From contig NC_089240.1 of NCBI RefSeq assembly GCF_963924675.1, positions 501,001 through 565,000 on the forward strand: a stretch of DNA of 64,000 nt. The letters are read 5' to 3'. Under the pieces are notes generated by a model. The model made no database searches, was not told the DNA's origin, and saw only the letters and a program-made list of their open reading frames with translations. Origin of the DNA: Phocoena phocoena (taxonomy: Eukaryota > Chordata > Mammalia > Artiodactyla > Phocoenidae). A program made the translations under genes and the position numbers. Below are positions 1 to 10,520 of this stretch, in pieces. Every line of letters starts with the position of its first letter. The first letter of the stretch is position 1.

Positions 1-480
1 TCCCCCGTGAAGTCACGTTTGAATGCCCCCAATTCCAGGCCAACAAATGGTGATGGAATTCCTGGTGAACCCGTGATTTTGCTTGAGAGTAATGAAGACC
101 TTCAGTTTGAAGAGTGAGGGGTGGCAGGACCAATGGGCAGGAAATGCCTCGTGTGGATGCAAAGGTAACCATTGGAGATGAAGTTGCTTCCTGCAAACCC
201 TAGGGGACAAAGGCACACCTGGGATGGACCAAAGCAGAGAGAAGTCACAGCAGAGACAGAAAATTGCAAACGGCAGCTCAGTGGATCTAGGGAGAGCCTA
301 ACATGCTACAAGCTTTCTCTTCTGGTTTTACAGAGAAAATCAGAGAAAGGGATATTTCTGTGCCAAGACGACAATCTATGCTTCAGGATGATGTCTGTAA
401 GCTCCAGCTAGGATGTGTGGGATGTCCCTGGAGAATTCAGAAATAAACCCACCTGCCATGTATGACGTGGTTGGGGGACA
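1..480. other. Unique sequence, nothing recognised
   Basis: I recognise no repeat family, exon or RNA gene here. The open frames on both strands are short and lack any protein-like composition. Confidence 0.5.
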
Positions 481-890
481 TTGGATAGAAACTGGAAAGA
501 AAAATAATACCTTTGAGAAGAATATTTTTTCAGGCGCGACAGGAGTTAAAGTAAGTAATGCTTTAAATGTTTAAGGGCAAAAGTGACTTTGTGTTTTAAA
601 ATTTTCCTGGGGGAAGGTAGGAAAATTAGGCATCGCCACAGACTGAAGGGTTTTATTGAGTCAGAAAATCAATAAATACTGGATATAGGCTGGCGACGGG
701 ATGAGCTATGAGAAAACAGTTGAGATTATCTGGAAAGATCCTCCTGGATGTGGAAAATGAAATTAACATGGGGAGCAGCCCCTGGATATGAGTCTCTCGC
801 AAACTCTCCGCATGTAGATTAATTAAGCTGGCCCATTGCCTCTGCTCCCTGAACGTTTGTGGTTCTTAATACCTTCCTCAAGGATTCTAC
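481..890. promoter_or_regulatory. Possible conserved noncoding block
   Basis: This AT-rich, non-repetitive stretch has no simple-repeat decay and carries homeodomain-like sites, including GATTAATTAAGC at 817-828. Its texture is like that of vertebrate developmental enhancers. This is inference only, since conservation cannot be measured from one sequence. Confidence 0.25.
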
Positions 891-999
891 ATATTTTGAG
901 GGCTCAAACCTCTCTCTGTATACGCAGGGTTTTTTGGGTTTTTTTTTTAACTGAAGGGGAAGAATGTTTATTCATATGCATATTTTTTCCAGTATATTT

Positions 1000-1560
1000 T
1001 TAAAATAATTTGTTGACATGAAATTCATATAAATATAATGACTTTAAAGTGTAAAATTCAGTGGCATTTAATACGTTCATCGCGTTGGGCAACCACCACC
1101 TCTATCTGGTTCTAGAACATTTTCATCCCCCCAAAAAGGAGACCCTGTCCCCAGCCCCGGTACAAAGAATCCACTTTCTGTCTCTGTGGATTGGCCTGTT
1201 CTAGACGTTTCCTGTAAGTGGAATCACACACTGTGTGTCCTTCTGGGTCTGGCTTCTCTCACTGAGCATCGTGTGTTCAAGGTCCATCCACGCTGTAGCC
1301 CGTGTCACAGCTTCACTCCTTTTCACGGCTGAGGCATATTCCACTGTGTGGATTTTTGCTTATCCATCCATCGTTTCATGGCCGTCTGAGCAGTTTTGTC
1401 CTTTTGGCTATTGTGAATAGTGCTGCTATGAACATGGTGTACACATTTTAGTTGACTCTCTGCTTTCAATTCTTTTGGGTGTCTACGCAGGCATGGAATT
1501 GCCCGTTCCTATGGAAATTCTACATTTCAGTTTTTGAGGAACTTACAGCTAGATCTTTGA
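1000..1560 (-). mobile_element. Old L1 (L1M-type) 3' fragment, antisense
   Basis: Read on the minus strand this matches the 3' end and last ORF2 codons of an old mammalian L1. On the plus strand the known antisense landmarks appear in order: the AAAGTGTAAAATTCAGTGGC region near 1047, the CACCACCTCTATCT region near 1095, the GTCCATCCACGCTGTAG region near 1281, and the GCTATTGTGAATAGTGCTGC region near 1407. It is heavily mutated with no intact reading frame. A T-rich run at 930-950 may mark its decayed tail. Confidence 0.8.
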
Positions 1561-2690
1561 CGGTTACCTCTCCAAGGTGAGCAGAAGATAACGTGCCTAC
1601 ACGAGTCTACTTAATCCTTGATTTCCCCAAGCTGTCTAGCAGGAGGTGGTGCCGTGACTGGTGGCAGGAGCAGGTGACCAAATGACCGAATGACCAGAGC
1701 CGGTGGACAGCGTGGACGGTGAAGGACAAAAAGGGAAGGTCTGGGTGTCCAGAGGAGGCTGCTGGTCAACCCTGGATGAACTGGGGATGTGAAGCAGGCT
1801 CTCTTCCACGGCCTTCTTGTAGCCACTTGGCCAACGGAGAGGGAAAACATCCCAGAGGCAGTTAGTTGCTGGGACAGAACCAAAGTCAAAATTTCTATCA
1901 CATCATAAAACTCGAAATCATGTTTTCTTTTGTGCATTTTTATTTCTTCCCCTGTGCCAAACTTGAGCCGTCTCCCCAGCTCCTGGAGTTTCACTTAATT
2001 GCCCAAATAAGAATGCTTCCTGGGCAGACGGTTTCCTTTTCCAGATTGGTGTCGACATCCGGGGAGTACAAACATTTGCTCTGACCCGCGAAGCCCCACG
2101 GCCGCCAGGTCGCTTCATTGGAAGCCCCTCACCTTCGTGACTCTGCCCGCCTCGGCACCAAGCGTCTCGCTCTCATTTTCGTACGTCTTGAGCCCTGTGG
2201 TCAGAGGTGGAAGGACTACCTGTGAGGCTGAGGAGGACACTTTGGCTTTTTACCCCTGGAGTATTACCGATGGTTTCTCTGGAGTCTCACGCCTGGAAAT
2301 GGTCCATGTCGTCCTTGACTTTGTGCAACGTCACTTCCAAAGACTCACCCCTGACGATGGCACACTTTGAACTTAATGGAATGTTGGGGAACCTAGGCAA
2401 ATAAGGTAGCCAAGACAGCAGGAAAAAAGAGAGAGGAAAGGAGGGTGAGAACACACTCGAAATACCATTTTCCTTCAAGAAGTAGAATGGCTGACATTCA
2501 ACGGATCAGGAAAGCTTTGATGGCCAAGTGTAGGACCTCCTGAGAGATAGGATCTCCTCCGTCTTGTTAGGTCACTTTGAGACTGGATACAAGGTCTAAT
2601 CTGTGGGGATATTAAGTGCAAGAGCAGGAATCGCCCAGCTCTGATGGGAAATTACCTCTTAGGATGTATGAGACCACAGTACAGAGGAGA
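1561..2690. other. Unique sequence
   Basis: There is no clear repeat or exon. The short frames near 1611-2118 (minus) and 2137-2404 (plus) overlap each other, have no recognisable domain and are treated as chance. The part at 1860-2000 is AT-rich and might be a weak CNE, but I see no strong motif clusters. Confidence 0.4.
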
Positions 2691-2699
2691 ACCCCTAGA

Positions 2700-2870
2700 T
2701 CTGGACCCTCTTCTCCAACCGTTTCTGCATTCTTGGACAAGTTACTTTCCCTTCCCAGTCTCACCTTCCAAATCCATAGAATGGGACCATAGCAGTGTCC
2801 TCCAGCGTCTGTGTGTGTATTAAAAAGATGATACAGACCTCTCAGAAGCTCTTCTGCCTCCCAAATCCCT
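2700..2870 (+). mobile_element. MIR SINE remnant
   Basis: The order of landmarks fits the core of the ancient tRNA-derived MIR SINE: a GGACAAGTTACTTTCCC block near 2736, a decayed CTCACCTTCCAAATC block, and a following ATAGAATGGGACCATAGCA block. The copy is strongly diverged. Confidence 0.55.
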
Positions 2871-3239
2871 GTGGGACCATTGATCATACAATATATAGGT
2901 GGAGTAGCTCAGACTTTTGTGTTGGTTCCTTTTTTTTTTTTTTTCATGAGACATAATTTTTGGTGACTTCTCTTGCAAGGCACCCCTGAGGCATTCAGGC
3001 TGCAGTAAACAGGGTCACCTCAGAGAACGTGACAGGATAAGGGATCGCCAAGGACTGACAAGTGTAAACAAGTGGAAAGTCCACCCAAATTAGAAAAGAA
3101 TAAATGTACTCTGGAGCCTGGGGTAAAAAGAAGAAAGAAGAGGGGCAGGAGGCAGAGGAGAAGAAAACTAGCCCCCAGTATCTCACTGGCTCCCAGGCGC
3201 TGTGCATTTCTCTTAACTGACCTGAAAGGTTTCTTTGTC

Positions 3240-3560
3240 CACCCATTCAGCCCTCTTCTAAGTCTCAGCTATTTATTAAATGCCAGCATGGCGTAGGGCT
3301 CCATCCTGGAGGCTTTGAAATCCTTGTCTCTCCTGGAACTTCTCCATCCAGCGAGGGAAAGACAGCGGTGGAAGCAGGCAGATGTAACGAAGGATCCCAG
3401 GGGCTGGGATGGAGCAGTTGGAGGCGTAACACAAGCGGATAAACAGAGCACGCTGCCCACAGGGGGCAGCCTCGGAAGCCGCGATGGGGAACTTGGGCTC
3501 CATGGAGAAGGCAAGGGAAGCCGTGTGGGTAGTTTCCGCAGAGCAGTGCCGTGGTCCTGT
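3240..3560 (-). mobile_element. Possible ancient L2-like LINE fragment
   Basis: The sequence starts with a TATTTATTAAATGCCAGC block near 3270 and runs into purine-rich text resembling the antisense 3' part of old L2-type LINEs, such as the GATAAACAGAGCACG block near 3437. Divergence is high. The family call is tentative, and it could be plain unique DNA. Confidence 0.35.
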
Positions 3561-4160
3561 GTGTGTTGGAAGGATCTCGCAGGTAGGTGAACTAGAGCCA
3601 GTGAAGTACAAATCCAGACATGATGAATAGGATAAGTGGACGGCGGCGACAGAGGGGAAAGCCGGGTTCCTGGTGCTCTCATTTTTGCTTTTGCTTTTGA
3701 AATAATCGCCACGTCCAGGCGAGTGGGAAGATGGGCCAAAGGACCCCCGGTGCCCCTCCAAGAGAGTGGATTTCACCCGTTTAGGGGTATCAGTGCCGTA
3801 CGCGGGTGGTTGTTTGCCCTCAGGAGCTGATCTTCTGGCGTTGGAAACATTATCAAAAGACGACTCTCTATGCCATTTCGTTTGACTTGTTAGAACATTT
3901 AGAACGAGGCTCAGTGTGAGCAGCTCAGAGTGAGGGGGGTGGGGGCTGGATTCAGACCACCCTCCTCCAGCACACGCACTTCCAACAGCATCTTCCCAGT
4001 GTGGGTATGGTCCCATCTCTGCATACTCTGAGTTTTGTCTTTGGGGCTTGATCCACAGTTTCAGAAATGGAGAGGAACCTTGTGTCTCTATGGTCTGTGG
4101 ACCCGGGGTCTCACACAAAGAAGTTGAAACGGAGGCTTTCGGTGGGAAATGGGTTTGGTG
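3561..4160. other. Unique sequence holding the longest chance ORF
   Basis: The longest open frame of the window, 306 codons on the minus strand (3276-4196), covers this stretch. Its translation is rich in Ser, Pro and His, has no domain I recognise, and overlaps a second long frame. It also runs into the L2-like fragment on one side and an LTR on the other. I treat it as noncoding. Confidence 0.5.
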
Positions 4161-4164
4161 GGTG

Positions 4165-4625
4165 TAGTGGGGTGAATGGTGGCCCCCCCTTCCCAAGAAG
4201 ATATATGTGTGTCTTGAACCCTGGAGCCTCAGAATGGGACCTTATTTGGACATAGGGTGTATGCAGATGAGATTAATGAAGGGTCTGAGATGAGGGCCTC
4301 CTGGATGAAGTTGGCCCTAAATCCAATGACAGGGTCCTTCTAAGAGACAGAAGAGGAGAGACACAGACACAGAGGAGAAGCCACGTGAAGATGTATGCAG
4401 AGACGGGACGGATGTGGCCAAAAGCCCAGGGACGCCTGGAGCCCCCAGGAGCTGGAAGAGGCAGGAAGGACCCTCCCCTGGAGCCTCTGGAGGGAGCTCA
4501 GCCCTGTCCACACCTTGACCTCAGACGTCTGGTCTCCAGAACTGGGGGAGGGTGGATATAGGATGTTTGGGGGTCCCCAGTTTGTGGTCACCTTATACAG
4601 CCAACCCAGGACGCTCCTATAGCAG
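4165..4625 (+). mobile_element. MaLR (MLT1-like) solo LTR, sense
   Basis: The sequence follows the MLT1 LTR order: GGTGAATGGTGGCCCCCC near 4170, GACCTTATTTGGACATAGGG near 4238, GGCCCTAAATCCAATGACAG near 4312, AGGAGCTGGAAGAGGCAGG near 4448, ACCTCAGACGTCTGGTCTCC near 4518, and a decayed TTTGTGGTCACCTTATACAG end near 4580. No internal retroviral sequence is attached, so it is a solo LTR. It is unusually similar to the copies at about 12.3 and 52.6 kb. Confidence 0.75.
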
Positions 4626-5425
4626 GTATTTTGAAATGCAGAACCATATCTCATGAGTCCACCAGGGCCCCAAACCCTGCTGCATCTGTGGTCCATGGGA
4701 CTCATCATTAGGTGAGATGTTCCACGTACCTAGAGCTGACCCCCACCCAACACCCAAACATGGGGGGATGTATTCCCCAGGTTCCCGTCCATCTGGAGAG
4801 GCTGTGTGGATGAGGTAGGAACCATCTCCAGGCGGTTTCTCGCTGTCTCCCTGACAACAGGGAAGCCAGGAGGAACTGGTGGACCTGTGGGGACAGTCAC
4901 ACCTGGAATTCATAATGAGCTCAAGATGATACAGGTTGCCTCATGACCCCTCTCTCCACACTTTGAAATCAACGCCCTACCCCTGTCCGCCGCCAGTGAT
5001 GCAAACCCACTTAAATCGCTCAGCCATGCCTGCGTCATCTCAGGCTTCAAAGACCATTTTAATGGGCCACTTTGTCCACGCCCCATCTGAAGAGGAACCC
5101 GTGGAAACTTCGTGTGGAAACACTGTTTGCAAGTGTGTTTCTTTACTGACCTGCCAGTTACATTCTCCAGCTTCAGAGCAAGGAAAATAGCTTTCAAGGG
5201 GGAACGGCTGGAAGATGGCTTCTTTCTGTGGTCAGCGGGTATATCGGAATTTGAGACAAATGGAAACAAATCACAGTGTCTGTCCTGCTCTTTCTGAATA
5301 AGTTTTATTGGGGGCGGGGGCACAGAGGCTTCTTGTGATAAAGACAATACCACACGGAGAGTACATGGAATGAACGCTGTGTTCCGGAGCCCCAAACAAA
5401 GAAAAACCTTTTACAAACCCCCTGT
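4626..5425. other. Unique sequence
   Basis: No repeat family or exon is evident. The minus-strand frame at 4910-5395 (161 codons) has no recognisable domain. The part at 5080-5200 keeps TGGAAAC and TTTGCAAG motifs and may border the CNE candidate that follows. Confidence 0.4.
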
Positions 5426-5429
5426 GTCT

Positions 5430-5615
5430 AATTTCGTTTTAGAAAATTAGATACTCGGAATTTTGCATACGATAACTGTATTACCGGGATGCAATTTGGT
5501 CTGGGTTGCTGGCTTTAGTGCATGCAGCTGCTTAATAAAAAGTGTCAGTTAAAATGAAAATACAGCTTGGGTAATTAAATTTAATTGGATCTTGTCACTT
5601 TAAATCGTCTTCTTT
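5430..5615. promoter_or_regulatory. Conserved-noncoding-element candidate
   Basis: This is a clean, AT-rich, non-repetitive block with dense homeodomain-like cores. A tandem/inverted TAATTAAATTTAATTGG array lies at 5572-5588, and a TGCATGCAGCTGC stretch near 5519 contains an E-box (CAGCTG). The block is bounded by less structured DNA. Such composition is typical of developmental enhancers in gene deserts. Function is inferred, not shown. Confidence 0.4.
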
Positions 5616-6070
5616 TTTGAGGGGTTCCGCAGAATTGCAGCTTCTGGTTTGCTAATTTCTTTATTGCAAGCTGCTGCCGAATCTGACCCCCTCTAATAAA
5701 CTGACACCTTGCTTTTTCGGGGGCTCTGAACCGTTAAGGCGACGGCAAACAAAGGGATGGGGTGACTTAGGGCCGGGAGGGAGGGGCGGCACCAGGGGGA
5801 TAGAGTTACCTGTAGCTTATTGACTTTTACCACCAGCTGGAAGAGTGTAGTTGTTACAAGAGGAGTGCAAGTCCCAGGGCTGCACAAAGGCACTGGGTTT
5901 GTGGAACAGGTGTGATTACCATGGTGCAGGGAACGTAATACCCAGGGATGTTCTCTGTATACGCTGTAGCCACCATGTAGTAGAGCTACCTGCTCAGAGC
6001 TACATACAGAAGGGTGTATGAGCTTCCCTCTTACAAGGACTTTTGTGTTAGACCGGTCCACCGGGATTAA
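5616..6070. other. Unique sequence
   Basis: I recognise no repeat or exon. It contains AT-rich text continuous with the preceding CNE candidate up to about 5700, then GC-richer ordinary sequence. Confidence 0.4.
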
Positions 6071-6074
6071 CCAG

Positions 6075-6205
6075 GATGGTCCCCCATCTAAATACCCTTA
6101 ACTTAATCACATCTGCGAAACATCCTGTGCCCACATGTTTGAGAGATCAGGGGATTAGGGTCTGGACATCTTTAAGGGCCGTTATTCAGCTGGCCACAGG
6201 TAGTA
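6075..6205 (-). mobile_element. MaLR LTR fragment, antisense
   Basis: The CTTAACTTAATCACATCTGC block at about 6099, followed by a decayed GGGGATTAGGGTCTGGACATC block, is the antisense 5' portion of an MLT1-type LTR. Only about 130 bp survives. Confidence 0.5.
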
Positions 6206-7725
6206 TAGACTTTCCAGCAAATACGAGGAAACTGGTGTGTGACATGCACAGGGGGGTGCAAACTAAAGTCTTCATACACCAGCTCAATGAGCCCTGGCTG
6301 CCGCCCGGCATGCTGACTGCATCACCTGCTGGTCCCGCAAGCCAGCTTGCAGCGTGAGTCCTTTTGGCCCCAGAGGGATTCTGTGTCCTTGCTACAGGTC
6401 CCTAGACTCAGCATCCCAAATCAAGAACGGCTTACCCGTGAGGGAAGGATTGAGGCGTATGTTGTGGCTCTGGAATCGTGACCATTAAAAGGGTTTGCAA
6501 GACCCCTTAGTGTTGACTCTCCTTGAAGGTAGCTGGCCAAATCACACGTGGGAGGCTTGCTGACCCACTGAACTCGCTTCAAAGGCACACGGCGGACACT
6601 GTCCAGTCTCAGACCCCACATTTATAAGGTGTGAATCTTCTGCCTTTCCAGCTTTTCCCATGAGAAGGGGGCTTTCTCTTACGTTTTGACTGGGAGGATG
6701 CAGAGTGCGGAGACAGTGCTAACTCACATTGATTTTTGCCTCGGTTTGTTTTGGAAATGCCTTTATAAATGCAAGGCTGACTGTTACACTTTTATTATCT
6801 CAAACAACCCAGCGTCAGGGTCTCCTTGGGGCTTTCATGGAGCTATTGGCCTAAGGGTTGCCACATGGACGGTGAGATGCAAGCAAAGGTGACCCTGTGT
6901 GGTTCTCACGCCCACCTGGGCCCCACCTGGTCTGCAGGTGCTTGGGGTGGTGGCCACGGGGCCCAAGCATGTCCTTCCTCCTCCGTTTCTTGTCACCTCC
7001 TCTACTTCTGCTGGGTGTGTCTTGACTCCCCAGAAAGCAGAGCCAGCCCAGTTGGCCTTCCTCCTCGGGAAGGATTCCAGCCTCTAAGAGCTACACCTGC
7101 CTTGTGCACAGGTGAGGCATCTCCTGTGAAGGTCACATCATGTTTGCACTTACTCCTGAAGCTGTGGTTTCCATTAGTCCCAAGTCTGCCCCCGTCTTTG
7201 GTGGAACCGAGGGCCATGGATGATGGACCTTGGCGGCCCTGGACCAAGAAGCTGTGTTAAGGCAGAAGGCCGCTGAGCTGGTGGTGGGCAGATGGGGCTG
7301 TTGTCTTAGCCTTAGAAGGAAGGTGCAAGCTGGAGAGACTTTCGGATTTGAAGGCCAATGATTCTGACTAAGGCAAGACACTGGTGGTCCTTTTCTGGGT
7401 GAAGACGCACCAAGGGTCTCATCAAACTTAGAGATGTGAGGAGGGACTTGGACCTGGATGAAAACCCTCCTTCTGGATCTGTGGTGGGGACTGAGGGTGT
7501 CATCATGACACATGTGTTGGCTTTTTCTGGGATTCACCATTTCCATGAAGACAGCATGACATCTCATAGCTAAGTGGCAGTGACCCCAGATCTACTGATC
7601 AGATTCTGACTTCCCATCCTGTGTCATTTTTCCTGAAGATTCACAGCTACATACGGAGGTGTTTCTGACAGCCTGACACAGCCTGGCTCACGTAAACCCC
7701 TGTAATTTATAAGGGGTCTCAGGTT
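6206..7725. other. Unique sequence
   Basis: No defensible gene or repeat. The segment 6690-6820 is AT-rich with a TTTGTTTTGGAAATGC block and could be a minor CNE. The overlapping frames at 6826-7260 (+) and 7133-7567 (-) lack domain signatures. Confidence 0.35.
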
Positions 7726-7729
7726 TAAT

Positions 7730-7995
7730 ATTGCATCTTTCCTCCCGTGTCCTAAATTATCAATCACTTTAATGACATGCAGAAAAAATGACAAGCAAAT
7801 CTTAGATGACATTCTTATCACCTATTTTAATACAATTTCCTAAATCAAACACCTCTGTAATGCCAATAAAAAAAAAAAAAGTATGCTTCGTGAGCAATTA
7901 AAGAAATACACTTAGGACGACACTACAATACAGGTCGACTTATGACCCCTTTAATTTTATACAAACGAATTTCTGTTCCTATTGAGAGTTTGAAT
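7730..7995. promoter_or_regulatory. Possible conserved noncoding block
   Basis: This AT-rich unique DNA contains ATTATCAATCACTTTAATGA at about 7757 and TTTAATTTTATAC near 7949, interrupted by an A13 run at 7868. These are homeodomain/PBX-like words. I see no repeat signature that would explain the composition. Confidence 0.3.
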
Positions 7996-8184
7996 CTGGG
8001 TCCATATTACTGGAAACACTATTGGAGTTGGGAACCATACCTAAAAACACCGATACATTAAATCTCGGGGCTGAGCTGTGGTTTCCTGGGGCCCTTGCAG
8101 CTTCTATGGTTCAACACGGTGACTCTCGAGTTGCAACTATTTGTTCAAAGATGGTGTTATACAGAGGATGATGTCCACCTAAAA

Positions 8185-8665
8185 GGTATGCTGAAGTCTT
8201 AATTCTGGGTACCTGTGAATGGAGGCTTATTTGGAAATTGTGTCTTTGCAGATGTGATCACGTGAAACTCATGATCATGGGCTCTGATCCAATATTGACT
8301 GGCGTCCTTATAAGGAGAAGGAGGACGGTGACTCAGGACGGTCACCGCGTGCAACCATAAAAACTGCAAGTGTCTCAGGAAGTAGCAGCTCAGCCCGGAG
8401 ACGTAACATATCGGTGGTTTCAGGAAGACAGAGGCGTGCATTGGAATGACGCGGCCACAAGCCAAGGAACGTCAAGGATCCCCGGAACCCCAGAAGTTAA
8501 GCGAGATGACGGAACAGATGCTCCCTCAGAGTCTCCCGAAGCAACCAACCCTGCAGATACCTTGACCTTGGATGTCTGGTCTCCAGAACTGGGAGAAGAA
8601 ATGTCTGTTGTCTTGATCTACCCACTTTATAGTATATTATTATGGCAGCTCTAGGAAATTTATAC
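8185..8665 (+). mobile_element. MLT1-type solo LTR, sense, diverged
   Basis: Landmarks in order are GTACCTGTGAATGGAGGC near 8209, GGCTTATTTGGAAATTGTG near 8224, a CCACAAGCCAAGGAACGTC block near 8454, ACCTTGGATGTCTGGTCTCC near 8565, and a decayed TTATGGCAGCTCTAGGAAAT end near 8639. The copy has insertions and is clearly older than the 4.2-kb copy. Confidence 0.7.
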
Positions 8666-9718
8666 AGATGGTGACTTTTGTTTGCTAAACTGTAAGTTTT
8701 TGCATGTTCGGAGGCAACTTAAGCATTAATGAGTGGTGTCTGTGAAGGACGCCCAGCAGCCCTCTCCAAGAGAACACACTGTGATGTAGACACAGACCGT
8801 TATGGGCATCATCTCCCCACACCAACAATGGCCCAGCCCACACCCGGAAACCAAACTCACATCGTGAAGACCGAAACGTAAAGGTCTGTGGCAGCGCTAA
8901 ATGTTTTGGATGGCCAGATTCACCAGCGCTAGCACACTCAGGAGACCCTAGTTTAAATGGCTAGATGACACATTTATGGAAGACAACAGGGCAACGAGGA
9001 GGAGGAGATTTGGATGTTGATAAAAGTCATTTGCAATCGGGGGTGTCCTAAATGCCGCCTTGCTCTCATCTTCGTGGACCACTTTTATTCCCCAGTTCCC
9101 AAGGGTCAGGGGGTCCAGGGCTGGGTGAACTTCCTCCACTTTTTCCCCCAAGAACTAATACCATTGGGATGGCTCATGGGTGCCACGTCCGTGCCGTGGT
9201 CCATGAGGAGAGAAGGGTGTCCCCATCCTTTTGGGAGTGTGCATGCAGGCACACATGCACTCTCTCTTTCTCACTTGCTTTTGACTGACCTCTTCCCCCC
9301 AAGGCAGGCCCTGCCCATGCACAGCCCCGGGGTCCCCAGGTGTCACACAGGTGCCCACGTTCATCTGCTCAGACTTCTGGTCAACCCACCGTCATGTGCG
9401 TCCTCAGGCTCCTTGTCCCTCTCTGCCGTGGCCCCATCCACACACTTGGAGGAGGCTCTCCTGCTCTGGTCACAGCGATGCCCTGGGGGCCTTGTGCGGC
9501 AAGGCCTTCTGTAGGGACACAGAAAAATGGGGACAACTGGGCAGTGGCGGGGGTCTGGAGAAACAGCTCTCTGGCCTCACCCGCACCCTATGCCACCTGC
9601 CACCGATGATCCCACATTGGCACCCAATGGGAGTCAGGGCCACCCACCCCCTGGGTCACTGTGACAATTCAGTGCAGTGACAATGACATGGGGGCTGTGT
9701 TTTATGCAGTGTTGGACA
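8666..9718. other. Unique sequence
   Basis: No repeat or exon is recognised. Overlapping frames of 109-166 codons in several phases at 9014-9680 reflect high local GC rather than coding constraint. They overlap one another and carry no domain. Confidence 0.4.
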
Positions 9719-9886
9719 GGATCAGTACCTAATACACAGTGGCATGGAGATGGAAGGGTAGGATCGGTACCTAATACACAGCGGCATGGAGATGGAAGGG
9801 TAGGATCGGTACCTAATACACAGCGGCATGGAGATGGAAGGGTAGGATCAGTACCTAATACACAGTGGCATGGAGATGGAAGGGTA
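9719..9886. repeat. 42-bp minisatellite, four full copies
   Basis: Four head-to-tail copies of a 42-bp unit start at 9719, 9761, 9803 and 9845. Copies 1 and 4 are identical to each other, and copies 2 and 3 are identical to each other. The two types differ at two sites (A/G at unit position 6, T/C at position 22), an A-B-B-A pattern. The unit length is a multiple of three, so open frames pass through it on both strands, but there is no sign of coding. No spacers are present, so it is not a CRISPR array. Confidence 0.95.
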
Positions 9887-10104
9887 GAGCTTCCTGTGGA
9901 CGGTGCTCTTGCGAAAGTCTGCATTCGTGGGTGGCCCCCTCCCAGAGACCTCTCTGGCGCTCACACTAGTCTGATTAGGTCTGTGCCCAGCCCCAGCTAT
10001 GGGAGAGCCGATGGAGGTGGTGTCTGGCTCCAGAGGACATGGGAGGAAAAAGGATGGAAGGTGGGCAACTGAGTGTCCACCCCTAGTGAGGTATGAGAAC
10101 ATGG

Positions 10105-10275
10105 CCATTTCATTCTGCTCCTAGAGAAGAAAAAGAGGGGAAAAGGCAGAAAGGGAGGGAGGGGTAGGAGAAGGTAGAGTAGGTGTGAGGGAAGTAGAGT
10201 TGGGACTTTGTGGAAGCAAAGTATGGGGGTCGGGAAAGGAATCGGCGGGGGTGGGGGTGGGGATGAGGATTTAAA
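10105..10275 (+). repeat. Polypurine, G-rich tract
   Basis: This long purine-rich stretch is dominated by GGGA/GGAG words. Five G runs lie close together at 10225-10229, 10232-10234, 10247-10251, 10253-10257 and 10259-10262, which is enough for a G-quadruplex on the plus strand. It produces long spurious Pro/Leu/Phe-rich frames on the minus strand. Confidence 0.7.
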
Positions 10276-10392
10276 GAAACTTGTAAAGTGCAAGACTCAG
10301 ATGGAGTGAGCATAAGTGGTAGAAAATGGCCCAAAAGAGAAACGAGGCAAAAATCCACTTGGGATTCATCTCAATTAATACAAGAGGGACTT

Positions 10393-10520
10393 GGACTTCC
10401 CTGGTGGTCCAGTGGTTAAGGCTCCACACTTCCACTGCAGGGGGCATGGGTTCGATCCCTGGTCAGGGAACTAAGACCCCACATGCCACATGGCTCGGCC
10501 AAAAAACAAAACAAAACAAA
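10393..10520 (+). mobile_element. CHR-1-type tRNA-derived SINE
   Basis: The tRNA-derived head of a cetartiodactyl CHR-1 SINE is complete, from the GGACTTCCCTGGTGGTCCAG start through a perfect pol III B box GGTTCGATCC at 10449-10458. It ends in a (CAAAA)n-like tail. At about 130 bp it is the short form. It differs from the other SINEs in this window by the GTGGTCCAGTGGTTAAGGC A-box region. Confidence 0.9.

Noticed and set aside
3276..4196. 306-codon minus-strand open frame, the longest in the window
   Set aside because: No domain or motif, Ser/Pro/His-rich, overlaps an LTR and an L2-like fragment, and a second long frame overlaps it. It fits chance in GC-rich DNA.
9719..9886. Regular repeat considered as a CRISPR array
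   Set aside because: Units are contiguous with no spacers, and the genome is mammalian. It is a minisatellite.
10393..10520. Possible tRNA gene suggested by the A and B boxes
   Set aside because: The body and tail are those of a CHR SINE, and the cloverleaf is not maintained.
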